Source: JAKFWF01 sp963750535
GTDB taxonomy: Bacteria > Pseudomonadota > Alphaproteobacteria > Rhizobiales > Hyphomicrobiaceae
Length of the DNA stretch: 64,000 nt
Reading direction: 5' to 3'
Assembly (NCBI GenBank): GCA_963750535.1
Contig: CAVVRF010000040.1
Span: 62,001-126,000, forward strand
The first letter of the stretch is position 1. Each line of letters starts with the position of its first letter. Below the pieces are notes generated by a model that searched no databases, was not told the DNA's origin, and was given only the letters and a program-made list of their open reading frames with translations. The position numbers and the translations under genes are program-made. Below are positions 34,449 to 46,704 of this stretch, in pieces.

Positions 34449-35899
34449 TCAGCCTTCCCTGGAGACATGCAGCGGCGGCACGCGGGACGACCAGGGCATG
34501 GCCTGCTCGAGGGCAGATGCCACCTGCAGCACGGTATGCTCGTCCGCCGGCCGGCCGGCAATCTGGATGCCGATCGGCAGGCCGCTGGAATGCATGGCCA
34601 GCGGCAGCGAGATCGCCGGAGTCCCCATGATGTTGTGCGGGATCGTGAACTGGATCGGCGCGCAGTACAGCTCCTCGATCATATTGTGCCAGCCGACCCC
34701 CGGCTTCGAGAGATTGTAGTTCCCCCAGGGCTCGGATACGCGCGCGGTGGTCGGCGACAGCCAGATATCGTAGTCGGAATAGAACGCGCCCATCTTGCGC
34801 CGCGCCACGTTGAGGTCCGCCAGGGCCTGCATGAAGCGCGCCGCGGTGATCTCCTTTGCGTGCTCATAGACGCTCAGTATCACCGGCTCCAAGGTGTCGG
34901 TGCCGATCCTGGTGTTGGCGCGCCGGGCATAACCTTCGAGGCGCGCGTCGAACGCGAAGAAGAACAGGTCGTTGGCGGCGCGCATCGTCTTCATACCGCC
35001 CATGTCGACCCGCGCGCGTTCGACCGCGTGGCCCATGCCGGCGAGCGTCCGGGCGGTCGCCTCGACTGCCGCCGCGACCTCCGGGTCGACGGCGACGCCC
35101 GCCAGCTCGTCGAGCACGATGCCGACGCGCAGCGGCTTCGGCCATTGGCCGATCAGCCGAGCGTAGGTCTCGGCCGGCTTCGGGATGATGAAGGGGTCGC
35201 CCGGCTGCGGGGCCGAGACGCAGTCGAGAACGGCCGCGACGTCACGCACTGTCTTCGCCTGCACCAGATTTTTCGAGTACCCGAAGCCTGGCTCGTCGAC
35301 CACCGGCGCCAGCGATACGCGGCCGCGCGATGGCTTCAAGCCGACGCCGCCGCACCAGCTGGCGGGAATGCGGATCGATCCGCCGATGTCTGAGCCGTGT
35401 GCCACCGGCACCATGCCGGACGTGACCGCCGCCTGTGCACCGCCCGACGAGCCGCCGGCCGAGTAGCCGTGTCGCCAAGGCGTCGAGCAGTTGCCGTGGA
35501 GAACGCTTTCGGTCGTCGCCGACATCGAATACTCAGGCGCTGCCGAGCGGCCCAGGATGTTGAAGCCGGCGGCCTTGAGACCCTCGACATAGGCAGTCGA
35601 GACCTCCGGCTTGAGACCCTTGCAGAGCCGCGAACCGAACTCGATCAAGCGGCCGGCCTCGTGGCCGAACACGTCCTTGATCAGCATTGGAACACCGCGA
35701 AACGGGCCGGCACCGAGCTTGGCCTCCTGCAGGCCTTCGATCCTGTCCTCGTAGAGCTCCACGACCGCGTTGACCGACTTGTTCACCTTGGCGATCGCCG
35801 CCGCGGCAGTCCGCGCCAACTCGAGCGGCGTGACTTGCTTTCGCGCCACGAGCTCGGCAAGACCTGTCGCGTCATAGCTTGCGTATTCGGACAGCTTCA

Positions 35900-35903
<4 letters not shown>
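34449..35903 (-). CDS. Amidase signature family protein
   Basis: 484 residues with the Ser-cisSer-Lys triad visible: K76 (GVPMLIKDVFG), S152 in SAGGSSGGAQAAV and S176 in SDIGGSIRIPASWCGG. Such enzymes hydrolyse amide or carbamoyl bonds. It overlaps the dual ATPase gene of the Dpp-type importer by four bases, so the imported compound is probably an amide or small peptide that it deaminates. No signal peptide: cytoplasmic. Confidence 0.92.
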
Positions 35904-37549
<1,646 letters not shown>

Positions 37550-37553
37550 CCGG

Positions 37554-38486
37554 TCACACCCGCTTTTGCATTTTCGGATCGAGCGTGTCGCGCAGGCCGT
37601 CGCCCAGCATGTTCACCGCCAGCACCGTGAGCGCAAGGAAGATGCCGGGGTACAGGATGTTGTGCGGATAGATGCGGAAGAACTGGCGGCCTTCGGCCAT
37701 GATGTTCCCCCAAGTGGGCGTCTCGGGAGGAATGCCGATGCCCAGGAACGAGAGGATTGCCTCGACCAGGATCGCGGAGGCACAAATGAACGTGCCCTGC
37801 ACGATCAGCGGCGGGATGGTGTTCGGCAGCACATGCCGCCACAGCAGCAGCGGTACCGGTGTTCCCACCGTGATCGCTGCCTCGACGTACGGCTCCTCGC
37901 GCACCGACAGCACGACCGACCGCACCAAACGCACGACGCGGGGAATCTCAGGCACCGTGATGGCGATGATCACCGCGCCGAGGCCTGCCCTGAACAGCGA
38001 GACGAGCGCGATGGCGAGCAGGATGGCGGGGATTGCCATCAGGCCATCCATGACACGCATGATCACGGCATCGAAGGTGCGGAAGTAGCCCGCCAGTAGG
38101 CCGATCACCGCCCCGGTCAGAACGGAGATGGTCGCAACCGTTATGCCGATGAGGATTGAGACGCGCGCGCCATACAGCACGCGGCTGTAGATGTCGCGCC
38201 CGAGGCTGTCCGTGCCCATACGATGCACGACTTTCACCTGGGTACCGTCACTCGCCCGCACCGTGCGCTCGGTGCCAGGGATCTTGTTGCGGGCGGCAGG
38301 ACTGATCTCCGTCGGGCTCATGGTGCCGAGGAACGGCGCGGCAACGCCGATTGCTATCATCAGGGCCACGATCAGTGCGCCGATGACGACACCGGGATTG
38401 CGGGCGAGCCGCGACAGCATGGAGACTGGAGCACGACGCGCGGCTGGCTCGATAGGGTCTGAGGTATGGGCTACATCCTCGGTCAA
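37554..38486 (-). CDS. dppC: Dipeptide-type ABC transporter permease (DppC-like)
   Basis: 310 residues with an N-terminal anchor and six helices. DppC features: HRMGTDSLGRDIYSRVLYGAR, EEPYVEAAITVG, LLWRHVLPNTIPPLIVQ (EAA loop), and GIGIPPETPTWGNIMAEG. Its ATG overlaps the dppB stop. Confidence 0.94.
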   Translation of the reverse strand: MTEDVAHTSDPIEPAARRAPVSMLSRLARNPGVVIGALIVALMIAIGVAAPFLGTMSPTEISPAARNKIPGTERTVRASDGTQVKVVHRMGTDSLGRDIYSRVLYGARVSILIGITVATISVLTGAVIGLLAGYFRTFDAVIMRVMDGLMAIPAILLAIALVSLFRAGLGAVIIAITVPEIPRVVRLVRSVVLSVREEPYVEAAITVGTPVPLLLWRHVLPNTIPPLIVQGTFICASAILVEAILSFLGIGIPPETPTWGNIMAEGRQFFRIYPHNILYPGIFLALTVLAVNMLGDGLRDTLDPKMQKRV

Positions 38487-39424
38487 TAGCGGATCCTCGG
38501 ATCGAGAAGGGTGTAGAGGATGTCGACAGCCAGGTTGATCATCACGTAGACGAGCGAGAACAGCAGGATGACGGCCTGGATCACCGGGTAGTCACGCGCA
38601 AGCACGGCGTCGACGGTGAGCCGGCCGAGTCCCGGGATCGTGAAAACGCTTTCCGTTACCACCACGCCGCCGATCAGAAGCGCGATGCCAAGCCCGATGA
38701 CAGTGACGATCGGCACCGCCGCGTTCCTCAGTGCATGCCGGAACAGCACCTTGCGTTCCACCTGGCCCTTGGCTCGCGCAGTCCGGATGTAGTCTTCCGA
38801 CAGCACCTCGATCACGCTCGTCCGCGTCATGCGCGCGATCAGCGCCACATAGATCACCGCCAAGGTCGAGGCAGGCAGGATCAGCCGTTGCAGCCAACCG
38901 CCCACGCCTTGCGACAGCCGCTGGTAGCCCTGCACCGGCAGCCAGTTCAGCTCGATGGCGAAGATGTAGATCAGCGCGTAGCCGATCACGAACGCCGGCA
39001 CGGAAAAGCCCAGCACCGAGAATCCCATCACGATCCGGTCGACCCACGAGCCCTGCAGCTTCGCCGCCAGCACGCCGAGCGGAACCGCGATCAGCACCGC
39101 CAGCAGGATGGCGAAGAACGACAATGACAGCGTCGGCTCGAGGCGATCTGCGATCAGGTCCGCCACGGTCTTCTTGAAGAAGAAGCTTTCGCCGAAGTCG
39201 CCTTGCAGGATCTTTCCGCTCCAGATGAAGAACTGGGTGTAGATCGGCTGGTCGAGCCCGAGCTTGGTGCGGATCTCCGCGATCTGCTGGGAGTTGGCGT
39301 TGTCGCCGGCGATGATCGCGGCCGGGTCGGCCGGCGTCAGCCGCAGCATCAGGAAGACGAACAGCGCAACTACGATGACGACCGGAATGGTCGCCAGCAT
39401 CCGTCGCAGGATGAAGCTCAGCAT
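38483..39424 (-). CDS. dppB: Dipeptide-type ABC transporter permease (DppB-like)
   Basis: 313 residues with six helices. DppB features: LRRMLATIPVVIVVALFVF at the start, LGLDQPIYTQFFIW, GDFGESFFFKKTVADLI, RTARAKGQVERKVLFRHALRN (EAA loop) and GLGRLTVDAVLARDYP. It follows dppA after a hairpin. Confidence 0.94.
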   Translation of the reverse strand: MLSFILRRMLATIPVVIVVALFVFLMLRLTPADPAAIIAGDNANSQQIAEIRTKLGLDQPIYTQFFIWSGKILQGDFGESFFFKKTVADLIADRLEPTLSLSFFAILLAVLIAVPLGVLAAKLQGSWVDRIVMGFSVLGFSVPAFVIGYALIYIFAIELNWLPVQGYQRLSQGVGGWLQRLILPASTLAVIYVALIARMTRTSVIEVLSEDYIRTARAKGQVERKVLFRHALRNAAVPIVTVIGLGIALLIGGVVVTESVFTIPGLGRLTVDAVLARDYPVIQAVILLFSLVYVMINLAVDILYTLLDPRIRY

Positions 39425-39441
39425 GTGCCGTCCCAGGGACC

Positions 39442-39472
39442 GAAGGGGCGGAGTCGCGCGCTCCGCCCCTTC
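39442..39472 (-). terminator. Strong hairpin between dppA and dppB (attenuator)
   Basis: GAAGGGGCGGAG (39442-39453) pairs perfectly with CTCCGCCCCTTC (39461-39472) around a 7-base loop, immediately after the dppA stop. Such hairpins after binding-protein genes usually stabilise the upstream message or partly stop transcription, keeping receptor levels above permease levels. Confidence 0.65.
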
Positions 39473-39475
39473 ATC

Positions 39476-41083
39476 TTACTTGACCTCGAGGTTCCAGAAC
39501 ACTGGCGCGGGGGCCGTCAGGAAGCCGCTCAGGTTCTTGCGCGCCGCACCCGGCTGGTACCACTGCCCGAGGTGAATGTGGGTCGTGACCTCGGCGTCGC
39601 GCGCCTGCACCGCCTCGGCAACGGCCTTCTGTTTTGCAGGATCGGTCTCGCGGGCAAACTGGTCGCGCAGCTTTTCCATTTCCGCGTCGCACGGCCAGCC
39701 GAACATCGCCTTATCGCAACTCGCGTTGAAATAGCCGGCGGCGACCGGATTGGTGATGTCGGCCGACACCCACGATGTCAGGAACGCGTGCCACCCACCG
39801 GCGTTGGCCGGATCCTTCTTGGCGCGGCGAGCAACCAGCGTCTGCCAATCCATCGACTGCATGTCGACCTTGATGCCGGCCTTCTCCATCAGCGACTTGG
39901 CGACCGGGGCGAGGTTGGTCAGCACGGCGAGATCGGTCGAATGCATCAGCACGATCGGCGTGCCGTCGTAGCCGGCCTCCTTGAGCAGGGCCTTCGCCTT
40001 GTCGAAGTTGGACTCGAGCTTGTCCTCCATGCCCTTCGTGGACCCGAGCGCCGTTCCGCAGACGAACATCGCCTTGCATTCCTTGTAGTACTCGGGATTG
40101 CCGATGACCGCGTCGAGGAAGTCCTTCTGGTTGAAGGCATACCAGAGCGCCTGGCGGAACTTCGGATTGTCCATCGGCTTGTTCAGCCAGTTCGGCCGGA
40201 ACGCATACTGGTTGCCGAGCGGGTTCCAGTCGACCAGCTTGATGCCGGCGTCCTTCTTCAGCAATGGCAGGAGGTCGTGCGAGGGTTGCTCGATATAGTC
40301 GATCTCGCCGGCGAGAAGGGCGTTGACGGCCTGCTGCTGGTCGCTGATGGCACGCCATTCGACGCGGTCGACCTTGACGACCTTGCCACCCGCCAGGCCG
40401 GAAGCCGGCTCGGACCGCGGTTTGTATTTGTCGAACTTCACGTAGACCGTCTTGTCGCCGGGCTTCCACTCATCCCGCTTGAACACGAACGGGCCCGAGC
40501 CGGTGAAGTCCGAGATCTGCGTGTTTGCATCCGTATCGGCGACCCGCTTCGGCATCATGAAGGGCACGTTCGAGGACGGCTTGCCGAGGCCCGTGAGGAC
40601 GAGGCCGGTCGGCTCCTTCAGCTTCATCACGAAGGTCTTGGGGTCCTTGACGGTGACGTTGTCGACAAAGGAATAGAGCTTCTGGCCGAGCGCATCCTTC
40701 TTGCTCCAGCGGGCGAGGGAGGCGACGCAATCCTCGGCGGTCACCGGAGCGCCGTCGTGCCAGGTCAGGCCGTCCCGCAGGGTGAAAGTGTGCGTGAGCT
40801 TGTCGGTCGATACTTCGTAGGTCTCGACCATCTGCGGCTTGACGGCGCCTTTCTCGTCCTCGGCGAACAGTGTGTCATAGACCATGTAGCCGTGGTTGCG
40901 GACAATGTATGCCGTGGTCCAGATCGGGTCGAGGATCTTGAGATCCGAGTGCATCACGACACGCAGCGTCTTCTGAGCGGCGGCCGGTGTCGGCATGCTC
41001 GTGCCGGCGACGGATGCCGCGGCGACGGAAATCGCGGCCAAGAGCGCTCGCTTGAGATTAAATTTCTTCGATTTGACCGGCAT
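39476..41083 (-). CDS. dppA: Peptide-type ABC transporter substrate-binding protein (DppA/SBP_bac_5)
   Basis: 535 residues. A signal peptide ends around TPAAAQK (about residue 37). The SBP family 5 core includes VMHSDLKILDPIWTTAYIVR, the TFTLRDGLTWHDGAPVTAEDCV signature, and FRQALWYAFNQKDFLDAVIG. It delivers peptides, opines or amides to the DppBC channel. Long open frames on the opposite strand here (up to 632 codons) mirror this gene and are not genes. Confidence 0.94.
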   Translation of the reverse strand: MPVKSKKFNLKRALLAAISVAAASVAGTSMPTPAAAQKTLRVVMHSDLKILDPIWTTAYIVRNHGYMVYDTLFAEDEKGAVKPQMVETYEVSTDKLTHTFTLRDGLTWHDGAPVTAEDCVASLARWSKKDALGQKLYSFVDNVTVKDPKTFVMKLKEPTGLVLTGLGKPSSNVPFMMPKRVADTDANTQISDFTGSGPFVFKRDEWKPGDKTVYVKFDKYKPRSEPASGLAGGKVVKVDRVEWRAISDQQQAVNALLAGEIDYIEQPSHDLLPLLKKDAGIKLVDWNPLGNQYAFRPNWLNKPMDNPKFRQALWYAFNQKDFLDAVIGNPEYYKECKAMFVCGTALGSTKGMEDKLESNFDKAKALLKEAGYDGTPIVLMHSTDLAVLTNLAPVAKSLMEKAGIKVDMQSMDWQTLVARRAKKDPANAGGWHAFLTSWVSADITNPVAAGYFNASCDKAMFGWPCDAEMEKLRDQFARETDPAKQKAVAEAVQARDAEVTTHIHLGQWYQPGAARKNLSGFLTAPAPVFWNLEVK

Positions 41084-41210
41084 GCGAGGCTCCTACGCTG
41101 AAGTTCGAAGTGCACCAGCAAAGCAACTCGGCGAATGTTGACCGGGGATGACATTCGACGTCAAGCTCGGTGCAGCGGTCCAACCCCTTTCACACGCGGA
41201 GATTTTCGGG

Positions 41211-42680
41211 ATGCGCTTGTTCGCCGCCTCGCTTGCGACTGAAACGAATACTTTTTCGCCAATTCCAACCTCGCGTTCGAGCTTCGAGCACGATTTCTAT
41301 GCGCCAGCGGGAAAGCATCCGGACGAGCCGAAATTGTGCACCGCGCCCCTGCTCGTAGCGCGGCGACGGGCAACGGCGGAGGGTTTCACGCTGATCGAGG
41401 GCTCCTCGTTCTGGACCGAGCCCTCCGGCACCGTGACCAAGGCTGCATTCGAGGACATGCGCGACGAGATCCTGGGGCAGCTCGAGGCCGCGCTGCCGGT
41501 CGATGGCGTGCTGATGGGTTTCCACGGTGCGTTCGTGGCCGAGGGCTATGACGACGCCGAGGGCGACATGCTGGAGCGGATCCGGGCGCTGGTCGGTCCT
41601 GACGTCGTGATCGGCTGCGAGTATGATCCGCACAGTCACCAGACCGAGAAGCGCGTCCGTCTCGCCGACGTCTCGGTGCTGTTCAAGGAATATCCGCACG
41701 TCGATTTCATGGAGCGCGGCGAGGAACTGGTGACGCTGGTGCTGCGGACGATACGTGGCGAGATAAGGCCGGTGGTGTCGCTGTATGATCCCCGGCTGTG
41801 GGATTTCTACCCAACCACCACGGAGCCGATGCGTTCGTTTGTCGATCGCATCAAGGCGCTGGAGGGCAAGGATGGCGTTCTGTCGGTGTCGATCGCGCAC
41901 GGGTTCCAGCATGCGGATGTGCCCGACATGGGCACACGGGTTCTTGTCTACACGGACAATCGCAAGGCCGAGGGAGACACGCTGGCGGCGAGGCTCGGGC
42001 AGGAGCTATGGCAGCGGCGAGGCACCTGGAGTCCGCCGGCGTTGTCGCTGGAGGAAGGGGTCGACACGGTGCTTGGCCACAATGGCAAGCTGGCGATCCT
42101 TGCCGAGCCGGCGGACAATGCAGGAGGCGGGGCCGCTTCCGACAACACGCTGACGATTCACGAGCTGCGCCGGCGCGCCGCCAAAAGTGTCGCGGTTGCG
42201 CCGGTGTGGGACGCCGTCGCGGTGTCCTTCTGCCATATGGCGGGGTTGGGCGCTCGAATTCCGCTGCGCTTCGGCGGCAAGGCCTCAGCCGGTTCAGGCG
42301 CGCCGGTCGATGCGGAGGTCGAAGTGATCGGCCTGGCCAAGGATACCTGGCAGCATTTCGGTTCGGCGCGTGTTCCGCTCGGTGATTGTGCCGCGGTGCG
42401 CCTTGACGGGGGGATCGATGTCATCCTGATCTCGAGCCGGACCCAGGCATTGGGGACGGAGCTGTTCACGCATCTCGGTCTCGATCCGGCTTCGTACCGG
42501 ACGCTGGTCTTGAAGTCCGCACAGCATTTCGCAGGGGCGTTCGGACCACTCGCTTCACTGATCGTGCGCGCCGAGACTGGCGGATGCTGCCCGACAAATC
42601 CCGCGAGCCATGACTACCGCAAGCTGCGCCGTCCACTCTGGCCCCTGGACCAGCATGTCGAGGGCCGGCTTCTAATTTGA
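41211..42680 (+). CDS. M81 family metallopeptidase (MlrC-like)
   Basis: 489 residues. The N-terminus MRLFAASLATETNTFSPIPT and the central GCEYDPHSHQTEKR segment with its metal-ligand Asp/His cluster are typical of MlrC. DFYPTTTEPMRSFVDR and GHNGKLAILAEPADNAGGGAASDNT follow, the latter split across domains. MlrC of sphingomonads degrades linearised microcystin; other members occur beside Dpp importers and act on unknown peptides or amides. It is divergent from dppA, so it probably belongs to the same peptide/amide utilisation set. Confidence 0.9.
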   Translation: MRLFAASLATETNTFSPIPTSRSSFEHDFYAPAGKHPDEPKLCTAPLLVARRRATAEGFTLIEGSSFWTEPSGTVTKAAFEDMRDEILGQLEAALPVDGVLMGFHGAFVAEGYDDAEGDMLERIRALVGPDVVIGCEYDPHSHQTEKRVRLADVSVLFKEYPHVDFMERGEELVTLVLRTIRGEIRPVVSLYDPRLWDFYPTTTEPMRSFVDRIKALEGKDGVLSVSIAHGFQHADVPDMGTRVLVYTDNRKAEGDTLAARLGQELWQRRGTWSPPALSLEEGVDTVLGHNGKLAILAEPADNAGGGAASDNTLTIHELRRRAAKSVAVAPVWDAVAVSFCHMAGLGARIPLRFGGKASAGSGAPVDAEVEVIGLAKDTWQHFGSARVPLGDCAAVRLDGGIDVILISSRTQALGTELFTHLGLDPASYRTLVLKSAQHFAGAFGPLASLIVRAETGGCCPTNPASHDYRKLRRPLWPLDQHVEGRLLI

Positions 42681-42731
42681 GCAGCTGGCCGGCAAGCCGC
42701 GGCCCAGGTCAATGCAAGAAATCGCCCCTGG

Positions 42732-42938
42732 TCATGCACCGCGCCGCGATCGCAGCAAGCCTGCAATCAATCCGACAAGAGCGCCCAAGGGCCCGGTTAC
42801 GAAGGCCGCCGTCATGACGATCTCGACGCTCTTGTCGTGGGTATTGCTGGAAAGGAGCGCGACCATGCCAGCTCCAATGCCCGCACCAGCAGCATAGCCG
42901 GCCGCCAGCCCCACCACCGCCGCTACGATTTTCGTCAT
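42732..42938 (-). CDS. Small two-helix membrane protein
   Basis: 68 residues: a Gly/Ala-rich first helix (AAVVGLAAGYAAGAGIGAGM), a polar linker SSNTHDKSVEI, a second helix and an Arg-rich end LLRSRRGA. GGAG lies nine bases ahead of the ATG at 42938. Family not recognised. It lies downstream of the BT1-like transporter on the same strand and may be co-transcribed. Confidence 0.6.
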   Translation of the reverse strand: MTKIVAAVVGLAAGYAAGAGIGAGMVALLSSNTHDKSVEIVMTAAFVTGPLGALVGLIAGLLRSRRGA

Positions 42939-43032
42939 CAGATCAACTCCGATATCGGTATGCGTCGGCTCGGATCGCCCCCTGCGAGGTCGCCCTTGGC
43001 GCCACCGAAGCACGATCCGGGCGTCGCGAAAT

Positions 43033-44577
43033 TCACCTGATCCGACGCCCAAAGGCCAGGATTGCAATAAGTGGTACCAGAAGGCTGACGAGCCATGCGA
43101 TGGCGTACAGTTTGGGCAGATTGGCATAGTTGCCGCGATCGACGGCGAACAGCATGTTCAAGTACTTCGTCTGCAGCTCGGCAGCCGAGAGCGCCAGGTT
43201 CATCAGCGAGGCCATGAGCGCGAACCAGATGGCGCGATGGCCTGCCGGCGCGTGGATTGCGATCAGGGTCAGCATCGGGATCATGCTGAGCTGGGCAAGG
43301 GGCGAGGCTACCGCGGCATCGACGATCGCAATCGATTTGGCACCAAGGCCGAGAACGCGCTCCGTCCACTCGTTGAGGCCAAGGGTCAATCCAAAGCCCG
43401 GCAGCGCTACGATCGATCCGGCAATGACGAGCCAGAGCAGCACCTTTGTGACGGGCTGGCGCGTGATCGCATCCGAAAAGATCCACGCAGCGATCAGCGC
43501 TAGGCCTGCACCAATCTGCGCAAGAGTGCCCTGGAAGGCCTCATCGAAACCAAGCTTGTCGATCGTGAACCAGCTATAGCCCTGCCCGACGCTCGGGGCC
43601 GAGCGGTAGAGAAAGATCAGCAGAGCGGCAAAAGTGATGGTGGTTTTCGTTTGATTGTCGGCATGCGCGATGACGCGGCGGAGCATCCAAATGACCACAC
43701 TCATCGACACGAGAAATACGATTTCCTGGCCGAGGGGCACGTCGGCAAGCCCTATGGCGACGACAAACGCGCCGAAGGCGATACCGCCACCGAGGATCTT
43801 CCAGTCGATCGGCCGCGCCTCCGGCGTCTCCAGCCTGACCAGCAACGCGCCACTGATCGAAATCAGCGGAACAACGAGCCCGATCAGGAACACGGTCGCA
43901 TACGCTAACGTCGAGGCAAGCCAACCTGCCAGCCCCGCCGTCGAGAAGGCGCCAAAGGCGAAGGCAAGGCGACCGAGCACCTGCACCATGCCGAGCTCGC
44001 GGTTGACCTCCTCGTCAGGTCGTGGATTGCCTTCGGAATCAACTCGCGGGACAACCTCCGTGCTCATGGCGTCGGCGACAACATCCTGGATCACGAGGCC
44101 AACGACCATCGTCAGAGATGCCAGGACGTAAAGCTGGTTCGGCGAGAGGAACTTGATCGTTTCGGACGCGCCGCCTGCCAACAGCAGCAAACCCGCGGCC
44201 ACGAGACCACCACCTATCAGCACGTAGCCGCGCCGCCGCGAACCCATCACGGCAATCGAATCGACGAGCTCGCCGAATACCATCTTGATCGTCCAGGGGA
44301 TCGAGAGCCACACGCCAACCGCGGCAAGCTCAACCGGCGTGAGGGTCAGCGATTTCTTCACCCAGAAGGCCTGCGCAATGGCGACGAGGCCTGTCGCGCC
44401 ATAGGCGAAGTAGACCATCAGCAGCGGCAGATAGGCCGGCTTCATGGATCGGATCGGATTGAGTAGCGCCGTCTCCGCCCGCTCCTTGAAATAGGCGAGA
44501 GACCAAGTCGGTGCCGGCGCCTCCACGCCCGTGGTGGATGGGTCATCACGTGCGACTTTGCCACTCATCGATAGCAT
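43033..44577 (-). CDS. MFS transporter, folate-biopterin (BT1) family-like
   Basis: About 514 residues with 12 predicted membrane helices. The block WLSIPWTIKMVFGELVDS followed by GSRRRGYVLIGGG resembles the BT1/FBT branch, which moves folates, pterins or related compounds. A loop with VVPRVDSEGNPRPDEEVNRELG separates helices 4 and 5. I start at 44577 (MLSMSGK); upstream codons to 44922 look non-coding and run into the divergent gene. Substrate uncertain. Confidence 0.75.
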   Translation of the reverse strand: MLSMSGKVARDDPSTTGVEAPAPTWSLAYFKERAETALLNPIRSMKPAYLPLLMVYFAYGATGLVAIAQAFWVKKSLTLTPVELAAVGVWLSIPWTIKMVFGELVDSIAVMGSRRRGYVLIGGGLVAAGLLLLAGGASETIKFLSPNQLYVLASLTMVVGLVIQDVVADAMSTEVVPRVDSEGNPRPDEEVNRELGMVQVLGRLAFAFGAFSTAGLAGWLASTLAYATVFLIGLVVPLISISGALLVRLETPEARPIDWKILGGGIAFGAFVVAIGLADVPLGQEIVFLVSMSVVIWMLRRVIAHADNQTKTTITFAALLIFLYRSAPSVGQGYSWFTIDKLGFDEAFQGTLAQIGAGLALIAAWIFSDAITRQPVTKVLLWLVIAGSIVALPGFGLTLGLNEWTERVLGLGAKSIAIVDAAVASPLAQLSMIPMLTLIAIHAPAGHRAIWFALMASLMNLALSAAELQTKYLNMLFAVDRGNYANLPKLYAIAWLVSLLVPLIAILAFGRRIR

Positions 44578-44834
44578 CTCATCGTTGGAAGTCCCGCTCG
44601 TCCCAGTCGCCCGCACAACCCTGCAATGCTCGGCACGGCTATCGGCATATAGTGGTAGCGCAAAAGTGCCAGCTCGGGCAGCCAAGGTCGGAGATAGGGC
44701 GAGCCGCAACGGCACCGCTGCCGCGCGCGGTTTCTTGTTCGGATCGGCCTGTTCAATCGCACGACGGTCTTTCGTGACGTCTTGGTATCGGCTAGCTTGC
44801 GGATCGAAGCTATGCTCGGGGGAGCAATGGGGGG

Positions 44835-46572
44835 ATGAAAGCCGCACGTTTGGGAGTTGCGCTGGTACTTTCCGGCTGGTGTGAGCCCGCATCCGCTCAA
44901 TTTTTCTGGCCGTTCGACGCAAAACCGAAGGCGGCCTCTACGGCACCCGCCATTCGCCAGTCGCCTCGACCGAAAGCGTTGCCACGGGATGTCTCGACTT
45001 CCAGCGAGCCGCAAGGCAGCAGCGCCGGCGGGCAATGGCGCATCGCTCGCGCCGTTTGGACCGATGCCGACGAGAAAGCATACGAGGACTTCGTCACCCG
45101 GATCGGCGAGAGCGGCTGCCGCTCCGTCCACGCCTGCCTGACGGGCGCTGAATCCAATCCGATGTACCGGGCCTCCAATCCACCGGGCATGCACTTCTAC
45201 GCCGACTGCGCGGACCTGCCGTACATGCTTCGCGCCTATTTCGCGTGGAAGAACAACCTCGTCTTCTCCTACTCGACAACGGTCTCGCCGATTGGCGCAA
45301 CGCACGACATTCGATACACCACGCTCGGCAACAGGATTGCCAGCAGAAGGGATATCAGCGGGCCGGCAGTGGACGCTCGCCGCGTCATTCCCCAAATCGT
45401 CGATGCGATTTCCTCGGCCCACTACCGATATCCGCCGGGCCATTCCGCCGGGCTGTTGCCCGGACCATTACCCCGTGAAGATTTCGCGCCAGAGCATCAA
45501 GCCCGGCACCATCATCTACGACCCCAATGGGCATGTGGCGGTCGTCTACAAGGTGGGGGCCGACGGTCGCGTCCACTACATCGATACCCATCCCGACAAC
45601 TCGCTGACGCGTGGCGTCTACGGCAGGTCGTTCTCGCGGTCGTCGCCGGGCATGGGCGCGGGCTTCAAGAACTGGCGCCCACTTACCCTGGTTGGCGCCA
45701 AGCGCGGCGCAGATGGCTATCTCCAAGGGGGCACGATCGCGCTCGCGATGGACGCGTCGATTCCGGACTGGTCGGACGAACAGTTCTTCGGCACGGGCCC
45801 GGCCAAGCCGAGAGCCTGGAAAGCCGGAAAGTTCGTGCTCGACGGCGAAACGCTCGACTACTACGAGTTCGTACGAAAGCGGTTGGCTGGAGCCGGCTTC
45901 AAATACAATCCGCTCGACGAAACCCGTGCCATGGTGCGGGCCTTGTGCGAGGACGCCAAATACCGGGTGGACGCCGTCGATGTCGCGATCAAGGCGGGCA
46001 TTCACTTGCGCCCTCAGCCGGTCCGCATGCCGCAGAATATCTACGGCACCGAGGGCGACTGGGAAATCTACTCGACACCGTCGAGGGACGCCCGCCTCAA
46101 GACTGCATTCAAGGAGCTGCGTGACGAGATCGCGAGGTTCCTCTCCCTTGCATCCCAGGACAAGACAAAGCTCGAGTACGCGGGCGACGACCTGAGAGGC
46201 GACCTCCGGCGCGCCTATCTCGAGGAGGCCAATGCCTGCACATTCAGCTACACGAAAAGCGATGGGAGCCCGGTCGGGCTCGACTTCCACGAGCTCGGCA
46301 AGCGACTGTTCAAACTGTCATTCGATCCGTACCAATGCATTGAGCGTCGCTGGGGCGCCGTCGACCCTGCCGAGCTGGGAACATGTGCGGACGATGCCGA
46401 CAAGCGGGCCTGGTACGAGGCCGAGCAGCGGCTTCGAAACCAGATAAATCGAACCTACGACGCGCATATGGGCTTCTCCTTGGGCCAGCTACAGCAGCGC
46501 GCAACAGGCAGCGGCGTCGATCACCCTCCCGAAATCGGCGTTCTCGAGATCTTGCAGGAGCCTGCATTGTAG
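44835..46572 (+). pseudogene. Secreted protein with NlpC/P60-like Cys and His motifs, frameshifted
   Basis: The first frame gives a signal peptide (to PASAQ, about residue 21), a Pro/Ser linker and YADCADLPYMLRAYFAWKNN with C125. The second frame, offset by one base, gives KPGTIIYDPNGHVAVVYKV and VHYIDTHPDNSLTRGVYGRSF, then about 300 more residues. Removing one base near 45440 (GGCCATT) restores 578 residues. Cys in a D-C-A-D-L context, then G-H-V-A-V-V-Y and a following Asp/His strand, is the order of NlpC/P60 or CHAP cysteine hydrolases; assignment is by inspection only. The start has a G-rich ribosome site. Divergent from the BT1-like gene. Confidence 0.65.
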
Positions 46573-46704
46573 TGGTCGCCCGTAAGGCGGGGCCGGTTCG
46601 TAGGTCCAAGCACGGCGCAATGCGATTGACGCCTGGAACGCGGCGCTGATTCACGCCACGCGCGTGGTTTGCCGCGCGCGGCGAAACCGGCAATGCGGGT
46701 TCTG

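Noticed and set aside
39203..41101. 632-codon open frame on the + strand opposite dppA/dppB
   Set aside because: Antisense shadow of two clear transporter genes, caused by high-GC third positions; translation is Arg/Asp/His-rich with no domain.
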